Below, one piece after another: positions 37,298-50,062 of a stretch of 64,000 bases of DNA (positions within the stretch are counted from its first letter, which is position 1; each line of letters begins with the position of its first letter). Source of the DNA: Brachynemurus nebulosus. Lineage: Eukaryota; Arthropoda; Insecta; Neuroptera; Myrmeleontidae. Position numbers and translations under genes: made by a program. Location: contig JAPWDM010000001.1 of assembly GCA_035578155.1 (NCBI GenBank), forward strand, positions 4,840,172-4,904,171, in the 5' to 3' direction. The notes beneath the pieces are model-generated. The model made no database searches, was not told the origin of the DNA, and was given only the letters and a program-made list of their open reading frames with translations.

Positions 37298-40200
37298 AAC
37301 CCTTCTCCACCTATATCACATTTTGTCACATTTTTTTGTTGAACTTTCCCTCCCTTCCTTCCCCTATTCTACATTAATTGTAATAAACACGACATTCAAA
37401 AAGCGTGTGCAAGATGTGTAGATATTTTTTATTTCAAGAAATTAACAGTGATATAATAGGCCAAAGGATAACCTAGAAAGAACTATATAAACCAATGCAA
37501 TAAGCACTTACTTGACATAAGGGCGTGACGGTCCCATATAGATTTCTAAAAGTTTAGAATGGATGTCATCAAATCTTTTTTATAAAGTACTTTTTTCTTT
37601 TAAAGTTTACGTAAGTACCTTGTTTTTTAAAAATGTATAAATGGCTCAAAATTTAAAATAACAATTTTGTTATTACAAAATACTCTTTACGGAGCAGCTA
37701 AAGGTGATTACAGTTATATTTTTTTGAAAAATTTTCAACTGTAGATACTTACACAACTCATTTCAATGATATTATGAATATTTAAATATATTGCATTTGT
37801 ATACATAGGTATTGTGTCTACAAGAATAGCATTAAATCATGTTATGTTAAATACTTGATTAAATTCAAATACAACATAATTGATACTTCCTAAGGTTTTA
37901 AATAATTAATAAAATTTAAGCATATTTTTCCAATTTCCATTTGGCTGTTTTCGGATTATACATACTATATGAAGTCTTGTAGATTATATAGGGTGTTCAC
38001 GTTTTATTTATCTACTAAAGAAAAAATAAACGAAAATAAATTTAAGATTCTTCCAAAAGGCATTAGAAGTTCTTTAAATTGTTAATAAACCATTTATGAA
38101 TTACACGAGTGCACATACTTTAAGAATATTTTGGACTTTTTTTTGTAGGTATAATCACAAATAAAAATTAATTTTAAAGTTTCTTTCTGAATTTTTTAAA
38201 AAAGTAGAGCACACAGTTGATTCAAAAAATATTATCTATTTATTATACCACTTTTTGAAAAAAATTTTGATTATGTTTTTAAAAGATAATCAAAGCAGTC
38301 AAAGGCATCAAAAAGTAGATATTTTAAACTTTAAAATTCGCAGTTCATGTAATAATTTTTGCCGTTCTGTAAATTTTTTTGAAATAGCTCTTTAACCGTA
38401 TCACTTCAATAATATTTATTATAAGCTTAAATGTATCTTTTTTGTAAGGATAACCACTGATATAAGGTGCTGTTAATAAAACAAACACCACATAATTTTA
38501 AAACTGATGCGACAGTTTATTATAATGTGGTGAAATAAATGAAAGCTTTTTTTCATGATCTAACGTTAGAAGTTTGACTTTATTACTGTCTGTATCTATT
38601 CAATACGAAATTCTTCAAAAGTATGTTTATTTACTTACTTTTAGGCTAAATAAATTTATGATTCTCAGTTGCCTAATTTGCACAGGCCCAGTACAAGTAC
38701 TATGGAATTGTCTTTTTTTATGGTATTCCTTATACCCTTAACATTTTGAAAAGTAAAACAATACTTATTATTAGTTATTAATGAGTGTTGATGAATTTTT
38801 TCTTACTGTCCTAACTTATGTTTCTGAATCAAACAATCACACCAACTGAAGTTCAATTTTTGAAACACTTCCTGAAATTAAAACTAAGGCCCTACATGTT
38901 TGGCCTAACAGTAAAGGGCATCCAGAAGCTGCCATACGGCACTGCTTATTTATTTGGGATTCCACAAACTGAATAATATTGTTATTTTTGTAAAACATTA
39001 ATGTTTTAAATAATCTGGTACAATTACGAGAAATACAGATGCTTAACTTCGCAATTCCCAAGCCATGATCTAACGACAAAATATTCTTATTTTGTGCTAG
39101 TTTTTATCTTTAGGTACTCAACATATAAAAAATAAATAATTGAAAAAAAATACCCTTTATTTTTTTTCTAAATAGCGTGTCAATTATAGGTCATACGGGC
39201 CGTTATTTGTAATATGAACTGATAAAACGGTATGAAATTACCGGCAAAAAAATCAGTTTCGTTATAAGCCTGGTTCTTAAATAATAATTTGTTGTAACAA
39301 TCATAACAGTATCTACTTTTTAGACATTTTTATAACAGCGAAAATACCACAAGATACACTTACGTGCAATAAAACAGCAAATCGTTTGAAACAACAGAAT
39401 TAATTTGACCGTTAACATAACTTCAGTGTTGCCAAATTAAAACCATGAATACTACAAAGTATTAACATTTTAGTCGTAACACATTTATTTTAAAAATTTG
39501 TTATATTGTCTGTAAAAAAAAAAAAATCACAAATCAGTCACCTAGAGGTGACACTGGGAATTCCCGAGTTAACTATTGTATCGATGAAAGCTTTTTTAAA
39601 AAGTACAATAAAAGTAACTAAGTATTATTTTTGGTTTTTAAAAATTATTATCAGTAAGAAAGACATATTTTTTGAGTAAACTCAAATAAAACACTGCGAG
39701 ATACAGTATAGGTAATTTTCCACCATAACTGAATTATTTGAACCCTAAAAATTCTTGATTGGGTAGGTTCATGATAGGTGCGTCGCTATTTTAATTACGA
39801 TTTCCCTAGAATTTTCACTGAATATTTTTCTACAGCGACCTCTCAATATACATTTTCAATTATTTCCACCATATTATACCACCTAACAATTTTCGTTATA
39901 ATATATGAACCATTCTCTATACACATACGATACAAATATACTGGTGTGTATACTGCCTGTTCTGTATTATAATGGATTTATTATTCATTGAATGGCTTGA
40001 GAATGGTTATAATGCATTAGAGATGGAAGTTAAAAGGACATGGAAACAGACAATGACTGTGAGATGTTGTTTCATTATTGAGTACGAGATAATTGTTAGC
40101 CGCTTCAGTAACGTCAAGTAGTCGAGTAATTCCACCTCTTGCAACCGTCGCTCGATGGTGGCGGTGTCGGTGTGGTGCGGGTAGCTCACCTGCCCGCCCG

Positions 40201-40897
40201 CTTGCCTACCAACGACGAGCAAAATGTCTATTTTCAAGGTGTAACTGTGTCGCTCTGACAGCTTGATGCATATTTAAACACACAACTACGTAGGTTCTAC
40301 CTGATAAAGATACACTCACTCGCTCCGTAGAGCTATATAGCGCTTTATACGGTGTTTGTTACATCTTCTATATCTACAGAGCTACCTTCACTACCCCACT
40401 CACACCCCCGTTAAACTCCGGTGGGATTATTGCACGATGTATCCAGATAGGTGGGTACGGCAACATGGGAGAGAAGGAAGGGAAATGACGCAATAATTTT
40501 ATTTATTATTAGAACTAAAATTAGTTATATTAAAGTTATTGAAGAAAATTGTTATTGAAAACGTGGAAACATTTCATAGAAAAATATTATTTATCCAACT
40601 TGTAAAATATTTATAATAAATATAGGCGACGCCGACGTATTGAATTTTAGGAAAGATCTCTTTATTAAATGTTTTATTTGAGGGTTTTATGCTCGGTTGT
40701 TATTATTAATTCAGACGTTGTAATAACGGATGTCAAAAATGTTTAAAATGGGTGTGATTAAATGATTTTTTTTTTATAAATTGCGTTTCTCGCTTTAAAG
40801 TTTATACATACTTTGCGTTCAGAAGGTATGCAAATGTCTAAGAAGTTAAAGAGTAACACATGATTAGAATTTTAAAAAACAGACATTTATTTTTTAT
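37298..40897. other. no gene recognised
   Basis: 3.6 kb of mostly AT-rich DNA. GTCACCTAGAGGTGAC (about 39538) is a short palindrome. A less AT-rich patch at about 40130-40215 contains CAGGTGAGC on the minus strand, like a splice donor, within a 76-residue frame; one such site is not enough to call an exon. Confidence 0.4.
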
Positions 40898-41743
40898 TTA
40901 AGGGGGACCACTAGTGTGACATTTTGAAAAAATTGGAAATTTTTTTGCATGTTTCGACAGTTTATACCTTTAAAAATGACATAGTAAAATTTCAAGTGCA
41001 TATCTCAAATAGTTTTTGAGTAACAGCCATCTGAAGAGCGGATTCTGATTTTCATTGTTAACTTTGAAGTATTGAGAAATGTATGAAGGTTGATGATTCG
41101 GGAGTTTCTGGACGTGAACACCAGTCACACGTTGTGGACTCATCTAGTTTTACTATGACCGTGATGGTGAGTACATCGTAAATAATTTTAGTAAAATTTC
41201 TCAGTGATTAAAACTGGAAGGTCAAGTAAAGAAAAACTACATTTTTCAAATTTGCTGCAGTTATAACTCGAAGACAAATCATCCGATCGATTTGGTTCTT
41301 ATTTCAGGTTCTTTGTATATGTTTCTTCGTGCTATGAACCTCCAGTTTCCCGATCGAATAAAAAATCATCAAATTTTCGCTCAAAATATGAAACTTTTTT
41401 TTAAAAAAAACTCCCCTATTTTGTTAAATTTCAACTTTTTTTCGATTGAGGTTTATGGGACGGGCAAAAAAATCAGGCAATACCCTCTAGTTTAATAGGC
41501 TTTTTGGTTTTTTTTTATTTCAGGGACTGTAAAGGTCGCTATCACTGCAGCAGTGGGGGGACTTTTTTGGAGACTTGGGAGATCGCGAATTTTTAATTTT
41601 TTGGTTCAAAATTTTATCATGAATTTATTATATATCAATGAATATATCCTTAAAATATTAAAACATTTCAGACAGTAATTTTCTTTAAAAGAATTCCCAA
41701 AAATTACATTTTTTCAGGCGGTCACACTAGTGGTCCCCCTTAA
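40898..41743 (+). mobile_element. 0.84-kb TTAA MITE, copy 1 (best preserved)
   Basis: TTAA at 40898-40901 and 41740-41743 flanks GGGGGACCACTAGTGTGAC (40902-40920) and its exact reverse complement (41721-41739), a perfect 19-bp TIR. The body contains GGTCAAGTAAAG, CAGTTATAACTCGAAG, CCGATCGAATAAAAAAT and CGCTATCACTGCAGCAG. Copies lie at 8836-9667 (inverted) and 23340-23680 (fragment). Non-coding; piggyBac-like by target, although the GGGGG end is not the classical CCC. Confidence 0.92.
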
Positions 41744-41975
41744 AGAAACTTTACATCCAATCTATTTGAAATCATTTACATATTTTAGTAGATACAAGTA
41801 GGTACACAATTATAAGCACACTAAAAATTTCTTTTTCTTTGGAATAGAGCAATGAGCTTCTCGTGGTTTTGAAAGAAAACAATTTTCCTAGGTCACTGAA
41901 ACAGTAATTATATCAGGACTGCAATAAAAGAAAGAAATTTGCAAATGGGTAAAAAGGAAAAAAAAATCCAAAAAT
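41744..41975. other. no gene recognised
   Basis: Short AT-rich spacer; the A-rich run at 41956-41968 may mark a retrotransposon tail region. Confidence 0.4.
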
Positions 41976-42038
41976 CCATTGATTCCGTAAAACATTCATA
42001 TAAATAATGAATAAAATCGGTCCTAACACTGAACCCTG
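41976..42038 (-). pseudogene. LINE reverse transcriptase scrap
   Basis: On the minus strand 42038-41976 reads QGSVLGPILFIIYMNVLRNQ then W. This is the conserved PQGSVLGPxLFxIYIN motif of non-LTR reverse transcriptases, preceding the catalytic YADD block. The codon for the usual Pro before Gln is changed, and the reading frame is lost on both sides. A very short remnant. Confidence 0.75.
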
Positions 42039-42063
42039 GATTCGGATCCCTCGGTCCATGAAT

Positions 42064-44499
42064 CATACTCACACTTGACTGATCTTATTTTTTATTCAAA
42101 ACTTCTCCGACAAAAAGAAAAAATACATTAAAAAAAAATTAAGAATATTTAAAAATTTAGCACACCGTGAAAGAGCGCTCATTAAATATTCTCAACCAAT
42201 TTGTAATGACAACTCTAAAAACTAATCCATGTTGCATAAACAATTAACAATATCTACAAGAACAAGAACACGAACAAAATGGTTAAATTATATGATAATT
42301 ATTATATGGTTTATAATATTATAGAAAGTTAAACACATTTCCGGAAATGTACAATATCCGACTGACTCTCGCTGTCAATCATTCTCGCTACATGTATACA
42401 TCGCTAGAGTGGAGTTGAGCAAGCACAAGCAAGCATTGAGCGAACGAGAGCAACCACGGCATACACGGTTCGGTGGCTACGTGAATATGTGAATTTTACT
42501 TGCACCGAGCCAAACCAAGCTACCATGTATCTGTCTCTATAGCGTACTCCAGCTTCGTGGTGTTCACGAATTGTTTATTGTACTCTTCATTTTCGCTCCG
42601 TCAAACACAAATAATATAATACAAGATTAGAGTGCATGTCACTCAAACATCAAATCATGTAAAATTACAACATACACTCCTATACTTTGCTATGCTATCC
42701 TAGGCTATGCTGTACTGTGTTTAACGTACATACTCCAATGGCTTGCTTGCTTTGCTACATATTATATTATTGTATAAATATACACGAATTACAATATTAC
42801 TTACATATAGAGTACACAATCGTGGTACATGATAAGAAATAATGATTGTAGTTGTCAATTAATTTGGGACCATTTTTAAAAATACCGAAAATCGGAATGA
42901 ATTGGGGCAAACCGAAAAAATTTATGGACTTGATTTAAAAGTATTCGAACGTGTGGTTCCCAAAGTGTGTTCCGCGAAACACTGGTATTGCGCGAAGAGT
43001 CGTCAGGTGTCCCGTGAAAAAATTCTAAGAAATAACGTTTTTGCTAGTCTTGTCTTGTACTTTTTAATTTTGTTTGTGGGATCTTGTTGGAATTAGTCAA
43101 CGTTTTTTGTCTCAAGTGTCATGAGATTTGAAAGTAAGGTCCAGTTATTAAATGCTTTTTTACTCGCCAACAGTATTTAAAGTAGTGTTTTGTGCGCCAA
43201 AGGAACTCACAAAACTAAAAATCCGCGGGAAAATATTCCGGAATTTTGAATGTATGTTGACCCTAAATTTGATGAATAACTCCAAATCTATTGTGGCTAG
43301 AGAATTGTAACGAAACTCAAAATAATTCTATGTATGAGGCATTAAAAGGGGCAAAATTTTAACACAATTTGTATAGTGGTTCTGAAGTTGTTGCTATTTT
43401 TAACTTTTTGAAAAAATTGGCTTTTTATCGATTTTCTCCGGTCTTTGTTCGATTTCAGACTCGATGAAACTTCAACGAAAGATATAACAAAAGGTCCCAA
43501 TTATTTTAAGATCAAAATTTATTTTCTAGATCACGTGACTTAGAAGAATTTTGATATTTTTGTGTTTGTTTTCCAAAAACCTTTATCTTCCTTATCAGAA
43601 TTGAACATTTTAGAAATTTTTGAACAGAACAGTATAGGTACTTCCAATCAGCAATTGATTTTTTTCAAAATGGCGTCACAGTGCCTTTTTTCGGACAATT
43701 TTTCTTAAAAATGCCCCCACCTACACCTAAAATCGCAAAATAGACTTTCATTCGTCACAAAATTTGAAGGGAATGGTCTTTTTCAATGACGTTTTCTGGG
43801 CTATTATTCATAAATGCCTATATATCAATCCTTTATTGATTACAGACCCCAATCCCTTTCCTTCGACAAGTTTCCAAAAATAAAAACGAGACTGGAAAAT
43901 CCTACAACTGCGCTGTCAGCTTTTCATTATTTAAAATCCAAATTAATTGGCGTACACTAGAACGTTATTATTTTTGTGAATAAAAACTTTATTTATTCAT
44001 AGCACCCTTGAACAACACCTTGCACAATATTAAGTTTATTTGGGGAAAAATGAATTCAAGTGTAAGAAATGAACAATTAATGCTCATGAAAATGAATGTT
44101 ATTATTGTTTTGTGTTGTTTATAATAGTGGAACATGTCCGACAAATTGTAATCATACAATTCAGGAGGACATATTATTTGTAGTAGGTACTGCATTAAGA
44201 TATTGGGCTAGTCACAAAAATTAGAAGAACAACCTTTATACTGGAAAAATATATTGACTACAATATTTTTAGAAATGTTAATTATAGGAAAACAATAACT
44301 GCATAGCAGTAAGTAAATGTAATTTTCATTCAAAGATGACTGGTTCAGATAAAGTTGACACTGCTATTTACACTCAAAATAATTTCGTCAAACTATATAG
44401 TTAAGAAAAATATAAAGTGCTGTTTTTCCGCAAATTTCTCAAAAAAAAAAATCTCGATCAAATCCACCCAAATCGATAAACTAATTGGAACTAAAGGAA
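42064..44499. other. no gene recognised; one hAT-like scrap
   Basis: 42370-42600 is less AT-rich, with CAAGCAAGC-type words, and 43180-43900 reads like an unclassified non-autonomous element. No matched ends or coding signal. Confidence 0.4.
42949..43060. mobile_element. hAT-like MITE end
   Basis: GTGGTTCCCAAAGTGTGTTC then CGCGAAACACTGGTATTGCG and GGTGTCCCGTGAAA resemble the CAGTGGTTCCCAAA...GTGTTCCGCG ends of hAT MITEs known in many animals. No second end was found. Confidence 0.4.
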
Positions 44500-44521
44500 T
44501 AAGGTAGGAGCACCAGTAGCC

Positions 44522-44724
44522 GTCATTGATAGTGATGAACAAAATTAGTCTTGGTCTTGCAGTCTTGTCTTGGTCGTGCATTTTTTGCAAGACCAATACC
44601 AAGACCAAGACTATGTATACCAAGAGCAAGACCAAGACCAAGACTCAAACTGTTCTAGCAAAATCAAGACCAAGACTGCCAACTCTTGGTCTTGGTCTTG
44701 CATTTGCTCATCACTAGTCATTGA
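44522..44724. mobile_element. 187-bp hAT MITE with perfect 8-bp TSD
   Basis: GTCATTGA occurs at 44522-44529 and 44717-44724. The insert starts TAGTGATGAACAAA and ends TTTGCTCATCACTA (one mismatch). The interior is almost wholly built from CAAGAC/CTTGGT hexamer runs, so most of it can self-pair. It sits in the left TIR region of the Tigger element; removing it gives AGTAGCCGTCATTGACCCAA. Confidence 0.92.
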
Positions 44725-45424
44725 CCCAATAGCCGTCAAGTTTCAGTAAAATGATAAATATTAAGATATTAAGCAAGCATATATTTTTTGTGTTTCCTGC
44801 TACACATTCTGGAAAGTATGCCCAACCGTTATTCCATTTATGATAGCATTCAGTTAGCATTAGATATAATAACGACTCATTTAAAAGTTAGTGTTTGGAA
44901 AATTTGCATATATTCACTAAAACTCTTAAGTTTTAGCAAAGGTAAGCACTAATTTAATTTGATTGTAATTTTGGTTTAACGAATAATTAGTTATATTTTT
45001 TGGTTTTTGAGGTTTATTATGAATTAAATTTTGTTAAAAAATGGTTTCTAGACTAGAAAACCTAACAGAAATTTATTATTTTTGATGGGGGCTACTGGTA
45101 CATAAAATACAGGCATTTTCCAGTAACCGTTATAGTGAGGGTTATTGGGGTAACAAGTTGTATTTTAAAAAAGGATACATATTCTCCTATGTTTTTTACA
45201 CTAAAATTTTAAAATTTGGATTACATTCACAACAACACGATAAAGCTACTGACCAATACCCGTCATTATTTTCTGTAACAATTAAATTTTAATGGTCCTT
45301 GTAAATTAATGTCGGATACTGGTACCCTTTAGTAACAGTTTTTGGTACCGTCTTTTTTGTAGGTAAATTTCAATATAAAATACAGTAATGAAGATTAAAA
45401 AACTCACTAATAAATGCTTGTGAT

Positions 45425-46050
45425 ATGCTATTCGTGAAAAAAATGCCGATTTCTATCGTAGTCAAACAATTTCGTATATCACAGATAATTGTCAGACCAC
45501 ACTATCAGATAAATTAAAAGGAATGTAGCCCATATTATGCAAAATGTGCCTCCACAGTTATTTTAATCAACAAAGAAGATGAGAACATAGTAAAGTGGAT
45601 GATACATTTGAATGAAACTGTGATCCTTAACTGCCAAACAGTAGCCAACTACTAATCGAAAATTTGAGAAAATCCATTTACTCATGGTCGACCTGGACGA
45701 AAATGATTCTTGTGTTTTTGCAATAGACATCCGGCGTTATCTAAGCGATTATCTCAAAATTTAAGAAAATCAAGTGCTTCGGTAGCGTAAAGTATCAGAA
45801 ACTGGCTTAAGGAAATTGAAGAATATTTTAAGAAAGAAGAATTTATAGAAATTTTGAAAGATACAGAGCGTCTGATGGAATTATGATGGATAAGTATCTT
45901 TTTGAGCCCGACTAATAACTATGTAATTGTATAGAAAGGACAAAAATCAGTACATAATGTTATTAATTCCAATGAAAAAGAATGTTCAAAAACAGCATTT
46001 ATGGATATTATGGATATTGCTTCAGAAGAATTAGCATCAAAGATTATAAA
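45425..46050 (+). pseudogene. pogo/Tigger transposase (HTH, CENP-B-type, start of DDE)
   Basis: At 45427 the frame reads AIREKNADFYRSQTISYITD then NCQTTLSDKLKG, the Psq-type helix-turn-helix with the typical STLxDKLKG end. From 45572 a second frame reads KEDENIVKWMIHLNET. From 45677 it reads FTHGRPGRK, stop, FLCFCNRHPALSKRLSQNLR, NWLKEIEEY and later VHNVINSNEKECSKTAFMDI. This matches the CENP-B-like second HTH (PGxxWxxxFxxRHPxLSxRxxxxLxxxRA) and the early DDE domain (KGxKxVxxVxSxNEKExxTV) of Tigger/jerky transposases. At least one frameshift and several stops are present, and the rest of the catalytic domain is gone. Confidence 0.88.
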
Positions 46051-46166
46051 ATTCTCTTTCATTTTAGCTTTACTGTTGGTTATTTCGCGTAATTATGAAC
46101 GAAAAAAAATTTAATGTAAAGTCCTGCTCATGTCTTAACATGACGGCTACTGGTGCTCTTACCTTA

Positions 46167-48328
46167 TACTAAACATTTGGCTAGAAATATTGGTAAACTG
46201 ATAGGTATACTAAAGAGGCAGTTGATAAATAAATTTTACTTAACTTGAAATAAATAGTTGCTCTAACCAATTTCCTATAATAACGGCACTATGTATAAAA
46301 ATGTTGCGATCGCTGAAAAGGTTCAGCTACAAAATTGATTAACTGACACTATAATCTATATTATTATATTTCAAAAAATAGGTTGGTAGTTACAAATGTA
46401 ACAAATATATTTTTGAAATAATAATTATAAAACCTTAAAACCAGTTTATAAATATGACGTATTCATAGTCATGGCATCCACTGCGTTCGATCGTTAATTT
46501 TTTTCTCGAAACACTTAATTTTTATCTATTCATCAGTTTGTATTATTTTTAATAAAATCTATATAAAAAATTATTCTGTTCATTCTTGAAGAAAATAGAA
46601 ATCTATGCAGTTAATATTCATAACACAGCATGATAATTCTGCAACATGGCGCAACGGGTAAGTGCTGATTCGAATCGTAGAGGTGCCAATAACAATTTAA
46701 TTTCCAATATGTAGTAAATACTAAGTAGTTAGTATACCTCTTTTCAGATACAATTGATCATGAGTTTTCGTTAAAAAATTAAATAATTCTTATATTCGAA
46801 ACAGTACAATCTTCTATTCTTTTCTAAAAGTAAACTGCAAATTTAAAATTTAAATAAATGCAATAATATTAGAGATAAAACCAAGAAAACGGAAATTATT
46901 TAAATTCAAAGTGACGAAGCATGGTTAAATTTTTCAAAAAAAATTTCCTCTTCTTATAATTTGTCAACCTCCCACCAAAACGGGTGTCATGTGATGACAA
47001 ATATAGGTTTTATTTACTGCTAACAGAAAAAGTAAAAAAAAAAAAAAAATAATAAGTATACATATTTTCCTAACTATGAATTTTAATCATGTTAAATATT
47101 TGAATTTGTTGTAATGAATTTAAGGTTTCCTATTGGCAGGGTGCGTAGTATATGGTGGGGATAATTAAATCGATTGCAGCGTGAGTAGTGGAGAAAATAG
47201 GCAATAATACATGCTCATATGTGTTTATAGTGTAATAAAAAATATTAAATAATAATATAATACATTGATCCACTTTGATTATAAACGCAATTGCCACTAA
47301 TATGTCGTTCCTTATTTATCTGTCAACGTATTAACGTCTACACGTCAATCCATAAATACAGAATTAAAAATATTTTAAAAGGTATTTTAAACTCACATGC
47401 AATGATGTTTCATAAGAAGTTATTGATGTTTGCTTTATGTATGACTGTCCATTCAACTAAATGACTTATGCCAGCATTTCTTAATTTTCGAATTTCCCTG
47501 ACGTGCTTCACTATCACCAGCAACTTTTTCCTCTGCATAGTCCGGGGTTGGAAGGAAATACTGTCTTGATAATTATATCCATGTTAACGTCGAAAATTGT
47601 TTAAATACTTTATTAATACAATTATTATACTTCATCCAGAATTTAAACCTCAAATTGTTCAAATTTATTTATAAAAAAAAATAATTGTAAATAACAAATA
47701 TTTGTACTCAGATTTTACGGTTTTTTTGAAAATATTTTAAATTTATTTCCACGGTTACCATTATTTAATAGCATGAAAAAATGTATATTATAGATGTCGT
47801 TGGCATCACGCACCCAGCCAATACTTGAGTTTCGCGAGTCCCACAAAGCCATTCTTTGAGTTGGTTTTAGACATTTTTTACAGTGTAGATAAACAGAGAC
47901 ACTCTTACTATTATTCATGATATATATTTTGAAATTGCAGTGTATTAACTAGAAATTTTATGTGTAATATATAAAATTCTTCCGCAAATGATATGACTAG
48001 TAAATTTTTTACGATAAGAAATGTTAAGTTCGTTATCCAACGGCAAAAAATTTATTTAAGCCAAGTATAAAATTATTGTAGTAAAATAGTAAATTAAATA
48101 TCAATGATCTAAACCGGGATGGGTTATAAATAAATTTATTTCAGTTTTATTTTTTCCACAACCCATTGACATTACAGTGATATACTTTTTCGGATTTACT
48201 GGATGTTTTATAGATCTGCATTGGTAACCAGTAGAGAATGTATGTACAACTGTATGCAATGTGTTATAAATGCTGTTTTGGTGGGTATTTTGTATACAAA
48301 CAAACATACTGCACAATACGTATACATA
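46167..48328. other. no gene recognised
   Basis: AT-rich. Near 46645-46685 two Pol III box-like words lie too close together for a tRNA. The minus-strand 67-residue frame at 47715-47918 is not recognised. Confidence 0.45.
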
Positions 48329-48650
48329 TACAGGGTGTCTCAAAGAAAGTTATTGGGGCTGCTGATTGGCTATCAAACCTTGATATCAAACCTCATTCGA
48401 TAAGCAACTTCCTCCACCTTTTTTAAACTCCTTGCAACTCTTACGTACGCTTAGATTAGGAGGGTATTCTAGTTTAGAAAGAAAAATTTCGTCTTTTCTT
48501 ATGAATTACTACAATAATAATATTTTGGTACCCCTTTCCCACAAAAAATTGTTTTTTCTTCTTTTCTTCGTTTTTCTTACTAGACTGGTTTCGATCACTT
48601 TTGTATCTTCTTCAGTCGTTTTTTTGCTAAAATAAAAAATTATTAATTAC

Positions 48651-48790
48651 GTACCTAAAAAAAGGAAAGAGAGAATAGATTATGTACCTAAAAAAGAAGA
48701 GAAAAATAATTAAGTACCTAAAAAAAAGAGAAAGTATAGATTATGCACCTAAAAAAAAAAAGAAGAGAAAATAAATTAAGTACCTTAAGG
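48651..48790 (+). repeat. ~32-bp minisatellite, left arm
   Basis: GTACCTAAAAAAGAAGAGAA then AATARATTA units start at 48651, 48684, 48714, 48745 and 48780. Confidence 0.85.
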
Positions 48791-49593
48791 ATGTGTACCT
48801 AGTCAAATCGAGTACTACATCTAAAATTTGTTGAAAATTAATATTAAATTATAACTAGAAACGCTTATTTTATAAATTAAGATGTGTACTGTGTAAGAAA
48901 TTATATCAATTAATAAATTTTTTCTATAAAATAAAAATTTAATTTGACTATGACTGCCGTTATCAGAAGTTATTATCCTGACAGTTGACGTATAGAGTAT
49001 GTTCCATTTAGAAAACACTGTGTGACACCAAAAACTAATTTTTTTTTAAATTTTATTGCAAAACTAATCCTGTAATTGCATCTAAAACCAATCAAAAGGT
49101 TAAAATTAAAAAAATTAGTTTTTTGTGCAAAAAAAAAAAAAAAATGCTGTCGTCTGTGTTTCCTAAATGGAAAACATTGATTGTATGTTTAGCCACATTT
49201 CTCGTAGAAAATGGCGAGCACAGTTTTTTAAAATAATGTAAAAAACGCGTGGATCCGGTTTCTAATTTTTATTTTAAAATTTACGAAAAAGATAGGCAGG
49301 TGGGATCGTTTTTTTTTTTTTATTAAAAAATAATACAAAGTATAAGGTTCATAAAACTATTTTTTTTTCTTGCGAAAGTTGGATAATATATCATCAATTT
49401 TACAAATTTATTCGTACCTTAGCTACTTCCGGTTCAAACAACACACGATAAATGAGAATATAAACATTAATTATTTCGTTTAATTTGTCCATGACATACA
49501 ATTTTGCTAATCGATGCAGAATCGTCTATTGTTTAACATATTTAAAACTCAATGGAAAAAACTCTTTTCGGGTTAAATCCTTAAAGAGTAAAG

Positions 49594-49745
49594 AAAAAAT
49601 TAAGTGCCTAAAAAAGAAAAGAGAAAATTGATTATGTACCTAAAAAAGAAAAGAATATAAATTAAGTACCTAAAAAAAAAGATAATTAAGCATCTGAAAG
49701 AGGAAAGAGAATTAGGTAAAATACGTCTGAAAGAAAAAGAAACGT
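49594..49745 (+). repeat. ~32-bp minisatellite, middle array
   Basis: The same unit in the same orientation as the left arm, about four copies, the last ones diverged (CATCTGAAAGAGGAAAG, ACGTCTGAAAG). Confidence 0.8.
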
Positions 49746-49804
49746 TAGAAATTTTAATAATCTGATCGCAAATCGCAATAATAGATCGATCTTTAGTTGA
49801 GTAT

Positions 49805-50062
49805 TGCTATTTTCTCTTTTTCTTTTAAGTACTTAATTCAGTTTCTCGTCTTTTTTAGGTACTTAATCTATTTTCTCTTTTCTTTATTAGGCACTTAAGT
49901 TTCTCTTTTCTCTTTAAGGTACTTAATTTATTTTCTCTTCTTTTTTAGGTACATAATCTATACTTTGTCTTTTCTTTTTTAGATACTTAATTACTTTTCT
50001 ATTCTTTTCTAGGTACATAATCTATTCTCTCTTTCTTTTTTTAGCTACCTAATTAATAATTT
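49805..50062 (-). repeat. ~32-bp minisatellite, right arm, inverted
   Basis: Reverse-complement units (CTTCTTTTTTAGGTACTTAAT type), about eight copies, facing the left and middle arrays. Confidence 0.85.

Larger units (their letters stand above)
44500..46166 (+). mobile_element. Tigger/pogo element 1, with nested hAT MITE
   Basis: TA duplications flank AGGTAGGAGCACCAGTAGCC (44502) and GGCTACTGGTGCTCTTACCT (to 46164), a TIR with one mismatch over 20 that continues into GTCAT. The body holds a degenerate pogo-type transposase (45425-46050) and is interrupted at 44522-44724 by an hAT MITE. Variants of ACCAGTAGCCGTCA recur inside at about 44728, 45085, 45117, 45245 and 45315, in both orientations. 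Confidence 0.9.

Noticed and set aside
37980..38010. TATAGGGTGTTCACG as a transposon end
   Set aside because: No inverted partner within the following 3 kb.
38837..39079. 80-residue minus-strand frame, with a plus-strand reading that looks partly protein-like
   Set aside because: Neither strand gives a motif I can name; stops break the plus-strand reading.
46640..46690. Possible tRNA (TGGCGCAACGG and GATTCGAATC)
   Set aside because: A- and B-box words are only about 10 bases apart and no cloverleaf arms pair.
47715..47918. 67-residue minus-strand frame with protein-like composition
   Set aside because: No motif recognised and no repeats or ends around it.
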